Source: Xinfangfangia pollutisoli
GTDB lineage: Bacteria; Pseudomonadota; Alphaproteobacteria; Rhodobacterales; Rhodobacteraceae
Assembly (NCBI RefSeq): GCF_020179405.1
Contig: NZ_JAICBZ010000011.1
Coordinates: forward strand, 1-61,863
Direction of reading: 5' to 3'
DNA length: 61,863 nt
Shown: piece after piece, positions 8,213 to 16,231 of the stretch
Layout of the letters: each line of letters opens with the position of its first letter
How positions within the stretch are numbered: the first letter of the stretch is position 1
Translations under genes and position numbers: made by a program
The notes under the pieces: model-generated
Told to the model about the DNA's origin: nothing
Seen by the model: only the letters and a program-made list of their open reading frames with translations
The model's database searches: none

Positions 8213-9271
8213 TCATGCCCCTTCGGGGATCACGCCGACCGCGCCCGGGCGGGCGTGGAAGGCCAGGGTCTTGCCGGTAATCTCGGCCGCGGAAATCTCA
8301 GCGGCGACCGAGGCGACCAGCGGCTCGCCCGTGGGCAGGCGCAGATGCAGGCCGCTGCTTGTGCCGGCGAAGATGACATCTTCGACCACCGCCTGAAAAC
8401 CAATTTCACCAGCACCCGCCGGCCCCAGCGCGATATCGCCGGGCCGCAGCCAAAGCGTGGCGGCGCTGCGGTCTTCGGGAAGATCGCGGTCGGGCGGCAG
8501 GACAAAGCCGGTGCCGAGGCCCGTCCACCGCCCGCCCTGCCTTGTGCCGGTGACAAAGTTGTTCTCGCCCAGAAATTCCGCGACGAACCGGGTCTTCGGG
8601 GCGCGGAACAGCCGCTGCGCCGTGTCGCATTCGACGATGCGGCCCTTGTTGAAAACGGCGATCCGGTCCGACAGGGTCAGCGCTTCCTGCTGGTCATGCG
8701 TGACATAAAGGAAGGTCACCCCGGTTTCCCGATGCAGGCGGCGCAGTTCCTGCTGCATCGTTTCGCGCAGCATCCGGTCCAGCGCCGACAAGGGTTCGTC
8801 CAGCAGCAGCACCCTCGGCCCGAAGGCCAGCGCGCGGGCCAGAGCCACCCGCTGCTGCTGCCCACCCGACAGCTGGCGCGGCTTGCGGCCGGCCAGATGG
8901 GCAAGCCCGACCAGATCCAGCATCTCGGCCACCCTTGCCCTGATCCGCGCCTTGTCCCATTTCCGCACCCGCAGCGGGAAGGCCACATTGTCGGCCACCG
9001 ACAGATGCGGGAACAGCGCATAGCCCTGGAACACCAGCCCGAAATCGCGGTCTTCCGGTTCCAGCCCGGTGATCTGCCGCCCGTCAAAGACGATCTCGCC
9101 CGCCGTCGGGCGATTGAAGCCGGCGATCGACATCAGCAGCGTGGTCTTGCCCGAGCCCGACGGGCCGAGAAGGGTGATGAACTCTCCCTCCTTGACCGTC
9201 AGCGACACGTCATCAAGCGCCGTGACCTGGCCGTAAGTCATTGTCAGCTGGTCGATGACGAGAAAGCCCAT
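8213..9271 (-). CDS. ABC transporter ATP-binding protein, PotA-like
   Basis: 352 residues from the ATG at 9271. Walker A GPSGSGKTTLL, signature LSGGQQQRVALARAL, Walker B VLLLDEPLSALD and the switch His in YVTHDQQEAL are all present, followed by a C-terminal TOBE domain (LWLRPGDIALG). This is the spermidine/putrescine-type (PotA) importer ATPase that energises the two permeases and binding protein encoded upstream. The longer frame upstream overlaps the neighbouring gene and was discarded. The start lies one base after the stop of the arginine-deiminase-like gene (TGAGATG), so the genes are coupled. The substrate is not fixed by the ATPase sequence. Confidence 0.9.
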   Translation of the reverse strand: MGFLVIDQLTMTYGQVTALDDVSLTVKEGEFITLLGPSGSGKTTLLMSIAGFNRPTAGEIVFDGRQITGLEPEDRDFGLVFQGYALFPHLSVADNVAFPLRVRKWDKARIRARVAEMLDLVGLAHLAGRKPRQLSGGQQQRVALARALAFGPRVLLLDEPLSALDRMLRETMQQELRRLHRETGVTFLYVTHDQQEALTLSDRIAVFNKGRIVECDTAQRLFRAPKTRFVAEFLGENNFVTGTRQGGRWTGLGTGFVLPPDRDLPEDRSAATLWLRPGDIALGPAGAGEIGFQAVVEDVIFAGTSSGLHLRLPTGEPLVASVAAEISAAEITGKTLAFHARPGAVGVIPEGA

Positions 9272-9272
9272 C

Positions 9273-10289
9273 TCAGATCGCGTCCCGCGCCAGCGGCGAG
9301 GTCGAGCAGTGGATGCCGCCGCCGCCATGTTCCACCGGCTCGTAATCGCAGGTGATCAGCTCGATCCCGGCCGCATCCAGCCGGTCTTCCAGCCGCTTGG
9401 TGCGCGAGCCGTGCATGATCAGCTTGCCCGGCGCGATGGCCAGGCTGTTCAGCGAGAAGGGGCTGTCTTCGGGCGGCAGTTCGATCAGCTGGATGCCGCG
9501 CTTCTTCAGATAGTCGATGAAGAAATAGGGCAGCTCATTGGTGTTCACGATCGCCTTGTCGACGTCGATCATGTTGAAGGCGCCGTCGATATGGATGCGG
9601 TAGCCGGGCATCGGCAGCTTGATCAGCTCGATGCCAAGGTGGTTCAGAATGCCCTCCAGCTGGCGCACGCCTTCCGCGTTGCAGGCGATGGACACGGCGC
9701 AGACCGCGGTCTTTTCGTCGATCAGCGCGAAGCCGCCGCCTTCAAAGACGCCAGTGCCGGTGATCGTGCCCAGGATCGGGCAGCCGGCCTTGGCCAGGGC
9801 CTGGGTAACCGGCAGTTCCTCGCCCCGGCGCACCTTGCGGGCCAGCCGGGTGACGATGGCGCCGCCGCGGACCGAGATGCAGCTGTCGCGGGTGAAAATC
9901 TGTTTCATCGCACCCGGCGCGGCCTTGTCGATCAGGATCACGTCAACGCCATTGGCCTTGAGGATCGCGGTCAGCTGGTCATGTGCCGTCTGCATCGCCG
10001 CCAGATCGGGCAGCGTGTCGCCGATCCAGTACCAGCCCTGCTCCGGGTCGCCATAGCCGCCGACCTCGGGCATCTTCTTGGTCGGGTCGACGATGTTCAG
10101 CTCGTCGCCCGGGCGGTGCATCAGCACGGCGCGCAGGCGGCCCACATCATTGGTGCAGCCCCATTGCCGGCCCCAGATCCGGGTTTGCTCATCGGCCGAG
10201 TCGAAGGCCGGTTCGGGCACCGAGGCGAAGGTCTGGAAGAACTGGCTCTCCTTGTATTCGAAGGGGCTCATGGCGTGTCCGTGGCTCAT
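9273..10289 (-). CDS. Amidinotransferase / arginine-deiminase-superfamily enzyme
   Basis: 338 residues from the ATG at 10289, which has AAAGGA at proper spacing; the longer open frame has no support. Guanidino-modifying superfamily landmarks are visible: RD at 134-135 (FTRDSCIS), the EGG motif at 183-185 (EGGGFALID), catalytic His233 (IHIDGAFNM) and the C-terminal nucleophile Cys328 in GGGGIHCSTSPLAR. Such enzymes attack the guanidino carbon of arginine-like substrates through a covalent thiouronium, giving hydrolysis or amidino transfer. The usual EGGD is EGGG here, so the substrate pocket differs from classical arginine deiminase. It is embedded between ABC permease and ATPase genes, implying the imported solute carries a guanidino or related group. 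Confidence 0.8.
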   Translation of the reverse strand: MSHGHAMSPFEYKESQFFQTFASVPEPAFDSADEQTRIWGRQWGCTNDVGRLRAVLMHRPGDELNIVDPTKKMPEVGGYGDPEQGWYWIGDTLPDLAAMQTAHDQLTAILKANGVDVILIDKAAPGAMKQIFTRDSCISVRGGAIVTRLARKVRRGEELPVTQALAKAGCPILGTITGTGVFEGGGFALIDEKTAVCAVSIACNAEGVRQLEGILNHLGIELIKLPMPGYRIHIDGAFNMIDVDKAIVNTNELPYFFIDYLKKRGIQLIELPPEDSPFSLNSLAIAPGKLIMHGSRTKRLEDRLDAAGIELITCDYEPVEHGGGGIHCSTSPLARDAI

Positions 10290-10320
10290 CTCGGGTCCTT
10301 TCTGCGATGATGTCTTGGGG

Positions 10321-11121
10321 TTAGCGGGCCGCGGGGTCATCCGGCCTGCCGGCCAGGAAAAGCCGCGCCGCCAGCACGGCGGTTGTCGCCAGCAGCAGAA
10401 GCGTGGCGATGGCCGCAAGTGCGGGGTCGATGGAATCCGCGATCGAGGTGTAGATCCGCCGCGGCAGGGTGGCGAAGCGGCGGGCGGTGATGAACAGGGT
10501 GACGGTGATTTCATCCCAGGAGGTGATGAAGGCCAGGAAGGCCGCGGCCGACAGGCCGGGCAGGATGTTCGGCAGGATCACTTTGCCGAAGATGGTGAAG
10601 GGGCCGGCGCCCAGGCTGCGGGCAGCCATCACCACGCGATTGTCGAAATTCGACAGCGAGGCGACCACGGCCAGCAGCGCCATGGGCAGGCCCAACACCA
10701 CATGCACCGCCAGCACGCCGGGGAAACTGTCGATCAGCTTCATCGCCGACAGGACGCGCACCATGCCCACGGCATAGATGATCGGCGGCACGATCATCGG
10801 CGCCAGCATCAAAACGCGGATGGTCGAGGGCCACCAGCCCGCCCGCACCCAGGCGCCGATGGCAAAGGATGCGGCAAGCGCGGTGGAGATCAGCGCCGCG
10901 CAGACGGCCAGCAGCAACGACTTGCCCATCGCCGCGCTCCATCCGGTTTCGGGCGCCGCAAGCCCGCGGTAATGCTGCAGCGAAAGCCCATCCGAGGGCA
11001 GCGAGAGATAGGTCTTGTCGGTCAGCGAGACGGGGATCACCACCAGAACCGGCAGGACCAGGAACAGCAGGCAGGCCCAGACCAGCGCGGTCAGCAGGCG
11101 GGTCCGAAAGCGGCGGCTCAT
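10321..11121 (-). CDS. ABC transporter permease, PotC-like
   Basis: 266 residues with about six hydrophobic membrane segments and the EAA-type cytoplasmic loop (AARSLGAGPFTIFGKVILPNILPGL) that contacts the ATPase. It is an inner-membrane subunit of a spermidine/putrescine-type importer. It starts with GGAGG before the ATG and overlaps the stop of the preceding permease by four bases (ATGA), so the two permeases are translationally coupled and likely form a heterodimer. Confidence 0.88.
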   Translation of the reverse strand: MSRRFRTRLLTALVWACLLFLVLPVLVVIPVSLTDKTYLSLPSDGLSLQHYRGLAAPETGWSAAMGKSLLLAVCAALISTALAASFAIGAWVRAGWWPSTIRVLMLAPMIVPPIIYAVGMVRVLSAMKLIDSFPGVLAVHVVLGLPMALLAVVASLSNFDNRVVMAARSLGAGPFTIFGKVILPNILPGLSAAAFLAFITSWDEITVTLFITARRFATLPRRIYTSIADSIDPALAAIATLLLLATTAVLAARLFLAGRPDDPAAR

Positions 11122-11960
11122 CTGCGGCCTCCACCGAAAGCGGCGCGCATGGTCGGGCTGCGCAGCGCAAGCGCGATCAGCAGTCCCACCACGATCAGCA
11201 GCGCGGTCGACAGGGCCGTCGCCAGATCCCAGCGCCGGGTCGTGGAAATCTGCACCGAGATATATTCGGCGATCATCAAGGTCTTGCCGCCGCCCAGCAG
11301 CGCCGGCGTGACCAGAAAGCCCAGCGAGAAGACCAGCACGAACAGCGCAGCCACGCCCAGGCCCGGCGCGCTGAGCGGCAGCCAGACCTTCAGGAACACG
11401 GTCAGCGGGCGGGCGCCCAGCGACCGGGCGGCCTGCACGATGCGGCGGTCGATATCGGTGAGGTTGGCGTAAAGCAGCAGCACCGCGAAGGGCACCATGT
11501 AATGCACCATGCCGATGGTGACGCCCAGGCGGTTATAGACCAGCTCCAGGGGCTGGCTGATCACCCCCAGCCCCATCAGCGCGCCGTTCAGCACGCCCTG
11601 GCTGCGCAGGATGGTGATCCAGGCAAAGGCCCGCACCAGGACCGAGATCCAGAACGGGATCGACACCATCAGCAGCGCGATGCGCCGGCTGCGCGCGGTC
11701 ATGTGGATCATGCCGAAGGCGATGACATAGGCGACGACCAGAGTGATCGCCGTGGTCAGAAGCGAGACGTTCAGCGTCGTGCCCACCACCTTGGCCACGG
11801 CGCGGCTGGTGAACAGCTGGCTGTAATTCGCCCAGGCGCCCTTGCCCTCGGTCAGGCTCAGGCTCAGCACCTGCAGGATCGGCAGGGCGTAAAGCGCCAG
11901 CACCATGATCCCGGCAGGCAGGGTCAGAAGAAGCGCGTATCGCTCGAATCGGGAAGACAT
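11118..11960 (-). CDS. ABC transporter permease, PotB-like
   Basis: 280 residues, about six transmembrane segments, EAA loop AARSLGARPLTVFLKVWLPLSAPGL. It is the partner permease of the following gene. It begins 96 bases after the binding-protein gene, a gap that contains a GC hairpin. Membrane topology and motif make the family clear; the solute is unknown. Confidence 0.88.
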   Translation of the reverse strand: MSSRFERYALLLTLPAGIMVLALYALPILQVLSLSLTEGKGAWANYSQLFTSRAVAKVVGTTLNVSLLTTAITLVVAYVIAFGMIHMTARSRRIALLMVSIPFWISVLVRAFAWITILRSQGVLNGALMGLGVISQPLELVYNRLGVTIGMVHYMVPFAVLLLYANLTDIDRRIVQAARSLGARPLTVFLKVWLPLSAPGLGVAALFVLVFSLGFLVTPALLGGGKTLMIAEYISVQISTTRRWDLATALSTALLIVVGLLIALALRSPTMRAAFGGGRR

Positions 11961-11991
11961 GGCGGGGCATTCCGGACAGCGTCAGGTCAGA

Positions 11992-12010
11992 CCGGCCCGT
12001 GCGGGGCCGG
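11992..12010 (-). other. Intercistronic hairpin after the binding-protein gene
   Basis: A perfect 7-bp stem CCGGCCC / GGGCCGG with a 5-base loop lies between the binding-protein stop and the first permease. Stem-loops at this point in ABC operons commonly protect the upstream message and keep the binding protein more abundant than the membrane parts. That role is inferred from position. Confidence 0.5.
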
Positions 12011-12056
12011 CCGGGGCCGCCACCCAAACGGGCAGGGCGGCGGCGGGGCGCGGCGG

Positions 12057-13154
12057 TCAGGCGGCGATGAAATCGAGATACTGGTTCTGCAGCTCGGCTT
12101 CGTTCGCGGCGTAATAATCCTGGCTGATCGTGACCTGGCCCTCGGTATTGCCCGGGGCGGTCGGGTCGATCGCCTTGTCGGCATCGGTCATCAGCGCCAG
12201 CGCCTTGGGGTTGGTCGGGCCATTGCCCATCAGCCGCAGCAGGGTCAGCTGACCTTCCGGGTCCAGCGCGGAATTGATGAAGTCGAACACCTTCTTGCCG
12301 GCCGGATTGCCCTTGGGCACCGACCAGGCCGAGGTCGACAGCATGTTGTTGGTCCAGGTCCAGGTGAAATCCGGGTTCTCGTCGCGCAGCAGCTTGGCGC
12401 GGGTGTGCCAGATGAAGCCCATCGCCACTTCGCCATCGCGGAACAGCTGCTGGCTGCCGGCGCCGCCTTCCCAGAAGATGATGTCCTTCAGATAGGGCTC
12501 CAGCTTCTTGAAGGCGCGGTCCACATCCAGCGGATACAGATCGGCCACCGCCACGCCATCGGCCAGAAGCGCCAGCTCCAGCTGGCCCTGCACCCATTTG
12601 CACATGGTGCGCTTGCCGGGGAACTTGTCGAAGTCGAAGAAATCGACGGCCGACAGGGGCGCGGTCGGGAATTTCGAGGCCTGATAGGCGATCACCGTGG
12701 CGAAGGTGTAATTGCCCACGCCGAATTCCTGGGCCAGGCCGTCCCGCACCTTGGTCTTGTCGACGATGGCATAGTCGATCGGCTCGGCAAAGCCGGCCGC
12801 GCCCAGCGTCATGCCGTCGATCAGCCCGCCATCGGTGACATCCCAGATCACATTGCCGCTGTCGACCATGGCGCGGATCGCCCCGGTCGAGGGGCCGGCG
12901 CCGTCGATCACCAGCTTCATCCCGGTCTGGGCGGTGAAGGGGGCGCCGAAGGCCTGCTGGAAGGCATCGACCGCGGCCCCGCCCCAGTTGCACAGCACCA
13001 CCTCGCCTTCGGCCGCCTGTGCCATGCCGGGCCGCAGCACCACCGCCAGCCCCATCGCCCCCAGCGCCGTCAGGAAGCCGCGGCGGTCGATCAGGCCCGC
13101 GCGCAGCTTTTCGGCAAGAATTTCGGCCGCGTCTTTCGAAAAGTCCCTATGCAT
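12057..13154 (-). CDS. PotD-like periplasmic solute-binding protein with Tat signal
   Basis: 365 residues. Residues about 22-47 form a twin-arginine signal (DRRGFLTALGAMGLAVVLRPGMAQA), so the protein is probably exported folded by Tat. The mature part is an extracellular solute-binding protein of the spermidine/putrescine type (VVLCNWGGAAVDAFQQAFGAPFTAQTGMKLVIDG; ALYPLDVDRAFKKLEP-like region). It captures the substrate for the two permeases and ATPase downstream. It is the first structural gene after the LacI-type regulator on the same strand (43-base gap). The family includes importers of polyamines, opines and other amines, so the exact ligand cannot be assigned. Confidence 0.87.
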   Translation of the reverse strand: MHRDFSKDAAEILAEKLRAGLIDRRGFLTALGAMGLAVVLRPGMAQAAEGEVVLCNWGGAAVDAFQQAFGAPFTAQTGMKLVIDGAGPSTGAIRAMVDSGNVIWDVTDGGLIDGMTLGAAGFAEPIDYAIVDKTKVRDGLAQEFGVGNYTFATVIAYQASKFPTAPLSAVDFFDFDKFPGKRTMCKWVQGQLELALLADGVAVADLYPLDVDRAFKKLEPYLKDIIFWEGGAGSQQLFRDGEVAMGFIWHTRAKLLRDENPDFTWTWTNNMLSTSAWSVPKGNPAGKKVFDFINSALDPEGQLTLLRLMGNGPTNPKALALMTDADKAIDPTAPGNTEGQVTISQDYYAANEAELQNQYLDFIAA

Positions 13155-13197
13155 TGCGTGTTTCCCTGTTGTGGTGGTTCTTGTTGCCTTCCGGGTC

Positions 13198-14271
13198 TCA
13201 GCCCGGAATGGTTTGAAGCGCCGTGTCGCGCCAATGCCGGGGCCGCCGCGGCGGGCCCACCGAATTGCGCGCGATCAGTTCGACATCGACATATTCGGTC
13301 ACCCGCGCCGGCAACCGGCCGGCAATCGTTTCCAGCAGCATGCGGATGCCGCGGGTGCCGAAGGCCTCGGGCGACTGGCGCACGGTGGTCAGCGGCGGGT
13401 CCAGCACATCGGCCAGATCGGAATCGTCGAACCCCACCAGCGAGGCCGCCTCGGGCACATGCAGCCCGTGCCGACGCATCACCCGCAGCAGGCCGGTCGC
13501 GATGATATCAGCCGCCGCGAAGATCGCCGTCGGCGGCGCATCCAGCGCATCCAGCTGCGCGAAGGCCGCGGCCCCGCTGGCCGCATCATAGCCGGTGAAC
13601 AGTTCCAGCGCCGGGTCGGGCGCAATGCCGGCCCCGGCCAGCGCGGCGCGATAGCCGGCCAGCCTTTCGCGGGTCGAGAGCAGTTCGGGCGCCCCGCCGA
13701 CATAGGCGATGCGGCGATGGCCGTGGGCCAGCAGATGCTGCGTCACCAGAAGCCCGCCCTCGTGGTTGCGGGCAAACAGCCGCGGCGCCTGCGCGCCCGG
13801 CACGTCTTCATCGGCCAGAACCACATTGCCGACGCGGTTGATCATCTCGGCCAGCCCGGCCTGCCCCATGTGATTGGTCATCAGCAGAACGCCGTCGACC
13901 TGCGCCTCGCTGATGCGATGCAGGAAACCGATCTCGTTTTCGGCCAGGTTGCGGCTGTTGAAGATCAGCAGGCTGTAGCCCTGGCGGGCGCATTCTGCCT
14001 CGGCCGCGCTGGCGACGGCGGCGAAGAACGGATAGGCCACGTCCGAAATCACCACGCCCAGGGATTCACTGGTGCCGGTCGACAGGCGCCGCGCCGCGAC
14101 ATTGGGCCGATAGCCCAGATCGGCCGCCGCCTTTTCAATCCGGGCGGCGGTTTCCGCGGGCAGGGTGATGCGGCGGTTAAAATGGCGCGAAACGGCCGCG
14201 GTGGAAACCTGGGCGGCTTCGGCCACATCGCGGATCGTCGAGGGGGCCAGACGGCGCGGCGGCAGGGTCAT
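13198..14271 (-). CDS. LacI-family transcriptional regulator
   Basis: 357 residues. The N-terminal LacI helix-turn-helix is clear (TIRDVAEAAQVSTAAVSRHFNRRITLPAETAARIEKAAADLGYRPN), followed by the hinge and the periplasmic-binding-protein-like sensor domain (SLGVVISDVAYPFFAAVASAAE). It probably represses its own minus-strand operon (importer, amidinotransferase-like enzyme, M24, BtpA, PfkB) and the divergent plus-strand pair until a sugar-like effector binds. Two overlapping TAAAnnnTTTA-type palindromes lie about 110 bases upstream of its start. LacI regulators usually answer to sugars, which hints that the imported compound has a sugar part. Confidence 0.92.
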   Translation of the reverse strand: MTLPPRRLAPSTIRDVAEAAQVSTAAVSRHFNRRITLPAETAARIEKAAADLGYRPNVAARRLSTGTSESLGVVISDVAYPFFAAVASAAEAECARQGYSLLIFNSRNLAENEIGFLHRISEAQVDGVLLMTNHMGQAGLAEMINRVGNVVLADEDVPGAQAPRLFARNHEGGLLVTQHLLAHGHRRIAYVGGAPELLSTRERLAGYRAALAGAGIAPDPALELFTGYDAASGAAAFAQLDALDAPPTAIFAAADIIATGLLRVMRRHGLHVPEAASLVGFDDSDLADVLDPPLTTVRQSPEAFGTRGIRMLLETIAGRLPARVTEYVDVELIARNSVGPPRRPRHWRDTALQTIPG

Positions 14272-14382
14272 GCCCGCCCCCCGCAGCCCGGGCCGCCGCC
14301 GTGATCGCCTGTGTCGCGCCTGACCAAAATCCTGCTCCGCCTCGTCTGACGGACCCGGTCTGAGCCGATTCGGCGTGGGCGT

Positions 14383-14406
14383 TAAACGGTTTAGTAAATC
14401 GGTTTA
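14383..14406. promoter_or_regulatory. Tandem LacI-type operators in the divergent intergenic region
   Basis: A perfect odd palindrome TAAACGGTTTA (14383-14393) is followed after one base by TAAATCGGTTTA (14395-14406), a 5-of-6 half-site match. They stand out as AT-rich sequence in a 294-base GC-rich gap between the lacI gene and the decarboxylase gene. Position and symmetry fit binding sites for the adjacent LacI regulator controlling both directions. The rest of the gap (14272-14565) shows no gene. Confidence 0.65.
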
Positions 14407-14565
14407 TCGCTTCGGATCGGAATCGCGCGGTCTGGTGAAAAATGCGGCAGCGCGATCGGGCCCGCGGTGCGCGACGCGTCGAATTGCAAAGCGCGCGCTG
14501 GCCCGGACTGGCCCGGACCGGCATCCGCGGCGAAGACGGGGCAAGGGCTGCAACCGGGGAACGTG

Positions 14566-16173
14566 ATGGCAAATCTGGCGCAACGGCTGGTCGAGATCCT
14601 GGCCGCGAACGGGGTTCAGGTGGTGTTCGGCATTCCGGGGGTGCATACGGTCGAACTGTACCGGGCCCTGGACGGTGCGCCGATCCGCCATGTCACGCCG
14701 CGGCATGAACAGGGGGCGGGCTTCATGGCCGATGGCTATGCCCGCGCCAGTGGCAAGCCCGGGGTCTGTTTCGTGATCACCGGCCCGGGCATGACCAATA
14801 TCGCCACGGCCATGGGCCAGGCCTATGGCGATTCCATTCCGATGCTGGTGATTTCCACGGTGAATTCCGCCGGGCAGATCGGCTCGGGCCGCGGCCATCT
14901 GCACGAGATGCGCGACCAGCGCGCCATGGCGGCGACGGTCAGCGCCTTCAGCCATACGATCCTGGATCCGGCCGAGCTGGAGCCGGTTCTGGCGCGGGCC
15001 TTCGCGGTTTTCGCCTCGGCCCGGCCGCGGCCGGTGCATGTGGAAATTCCGGTTGCGCTGCTGCGGGCCGATTGCGGCGCCCTGCCGCCGCCGCGGCCCT
15101 TTGCCCTGCCCCAGCCCCCCGCGCCCCGGCCCGAGGCGATTGCCGAAGCCGCGGCGATCCTGGGCGCAGCCCGGCGGCCGCTGATCATCGCGGGCGGTGG
15201 GGCGCGGCAGGCGGCGGGCTTGCAGGCGCTGGCGCATCGGCTGGGGGCGCCGGTGCATATGACGGTGAACGGCCGCGGGCTTCTGCCCGCCGATGACCCG
15301 CTGGCCCTGCCGGTGACCGGCGATTTCCCCGGCATCCCGGCGTTGATCCGCGAGGCAGATGCGATCCTGGCCCTGGGCACGGAACTGGGCCCGACCGATT
15401 TCGCCGATTGCCTGCCGGGCCGGGCCGAGGTGGCGGCGAAGCTGATCCGCGTCGATCTGGACCCTGAGGGGCTGATGCGCGGGTGGTTGCCCGATCTGGC
15501 GCTGCTGGCCGATGCGGGGCTGGTCGTTCAGGCGCTGCGGGCCGCCCTGCCGGGGCCGGATGCCGTGCCGGGCTGGGGCACGGAACGGGCGGCGCAGATC
15601 CGTGCCGGCGCGCGGGCGGCGATGCCGCCGGTTCTGGCGGCGGGGCTTGCGGTGCTGGAGGATCTGGCACGGGCCTGGCCCGAGGCGATCCTGGCCGGCG
15701 ATTCCTGCCAGCCGGTCTATGCCGGCTGTACGGCCTTCGGCGGGCTGGCCCCCGGCGGCTGGTTCTGCTCGGCCACCGGCTATGGCACGCTGGGCTATGC
15801 GCTGCCCGCCGCCATCGGCGCGGCCATCGCCTGCCCCGACCGCCCGGTCTTCGGGCTGATCGGCGATGGCGGGCTGCAGTTCACCCTGGCGGAACTGGGA
15901 TCCGCGGTCGAGGTGGGCTGCGCCATCCGCCTGATCCTGTGGAACAATTCCGGCTATCTGGAAATCAAGCGCTACATGCAGCAGGCCGGCATCCCGCCGC
16001 TGGGCGTCGACATCTTCACCCCGGATTTCGCCGCGATCGCCGCGGGCTTCGGCTGGCAGCACAGCCGCATCGGCAGCCGTGCGGCGCTGCAGGCGGCGCT
16101 GGCCGGCCCGCCGAAGGGCAATGAGGTGATCGAGATCGACGAGGCCGAACTCCTGGCCGCGCCGGGCCCGTGA
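14566..16173 (+). CDS. ThDP-dependent decarboxylase, AruI-like (5-guanidino-2-oxopentanoate decarboxylase type)
   Basis: 535 residues from the ATG at 14566, preceded by GGGGA; the longer frame start is unsupported. It has the three-domain ThDP enzyme layout: N-terminal pyrimidine-binding domain with Glu48 in PRHEQGAGFMADGYAR, a central domain, and the C-terminal diphosphate domain with GDGGLQ...LWNNSGYLEIK. The N-terminal stretch FGIPGVHTVELYRAL and GKPGVCFVITGPGMTN strongly resembles AruI, which decarboxylates 2-ketoarginine to 4-guanidinobutanal, rather than true acetolactate synthase. It lies next to a guanidino-modifying enzyme gene, which supports a role with an arginine-derived keto acid. 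Other 2-oxo acid substrates remain possible. Confidence 0.78.
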   Translation: MANLAQRLVEILAANGVQVVFGIPGVHTVELYRALDGAPIRHVTPRHEQGAGFMADGYARASGKPGVCFVITGPGMTNIATAMGQAYGDSIPMLVISTVNSAGQIGSGRGHLHEMRDQRAMAATVSAFSHTILDPAELEPVLARAFAVFASARPRPVHVEIPVALLRADCGALPPPRPFALPQPPAPRPEAIAEAAAILGAARRPLIIAGGGARQAAGLQALAHRLGAPVHMTVNGRGLLPADDPLALPVTGDFPGIPALIREADAILALGTELGPTDFADCLPGRAEVAAKLIRVDLDPEGLMRGWLPDLALLADAGLVVQALRAALPGPDAVPGWGTERAAQIRAGARAAMPPVLAAGLAVLEDLARAWPEAILAGDSCQPVYAGCTAFGGLAPGGWFCSATGYGTLGYALPAAIGAAIACPDRPVFGLIGDGGLQFTLAELGSAVEVGCAIRLILWNNSGYLEIKRYMQQAGIPPLGVDIFTPDFAAIAAGFGWQHSRIGSRAALQAALAGPPKGNEVIEIDEAELLAAPGP

Positions 16174-16231
16174 CAGGCCGGCGACTGGCCGGCAGCAGAC
16201 TCTTGATCTTCGGGAAGGAAGGGAATGCAGG

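Noticed and set aside
10869-13505. An 878-codon plus-strand frame across the ABC transporter genes
   Set aside because: His/Gln/Arg-rich low-complexity translation without homology; the opposite strand holds clear permease and binding-protein genes.
14566-16173. Annotation as acetolactate synthase (ilvB)
   Set aside because: The N-terminal region resembles AruI-type decarboxylases, no ilvN small subunit follows, and the context is catabolic.
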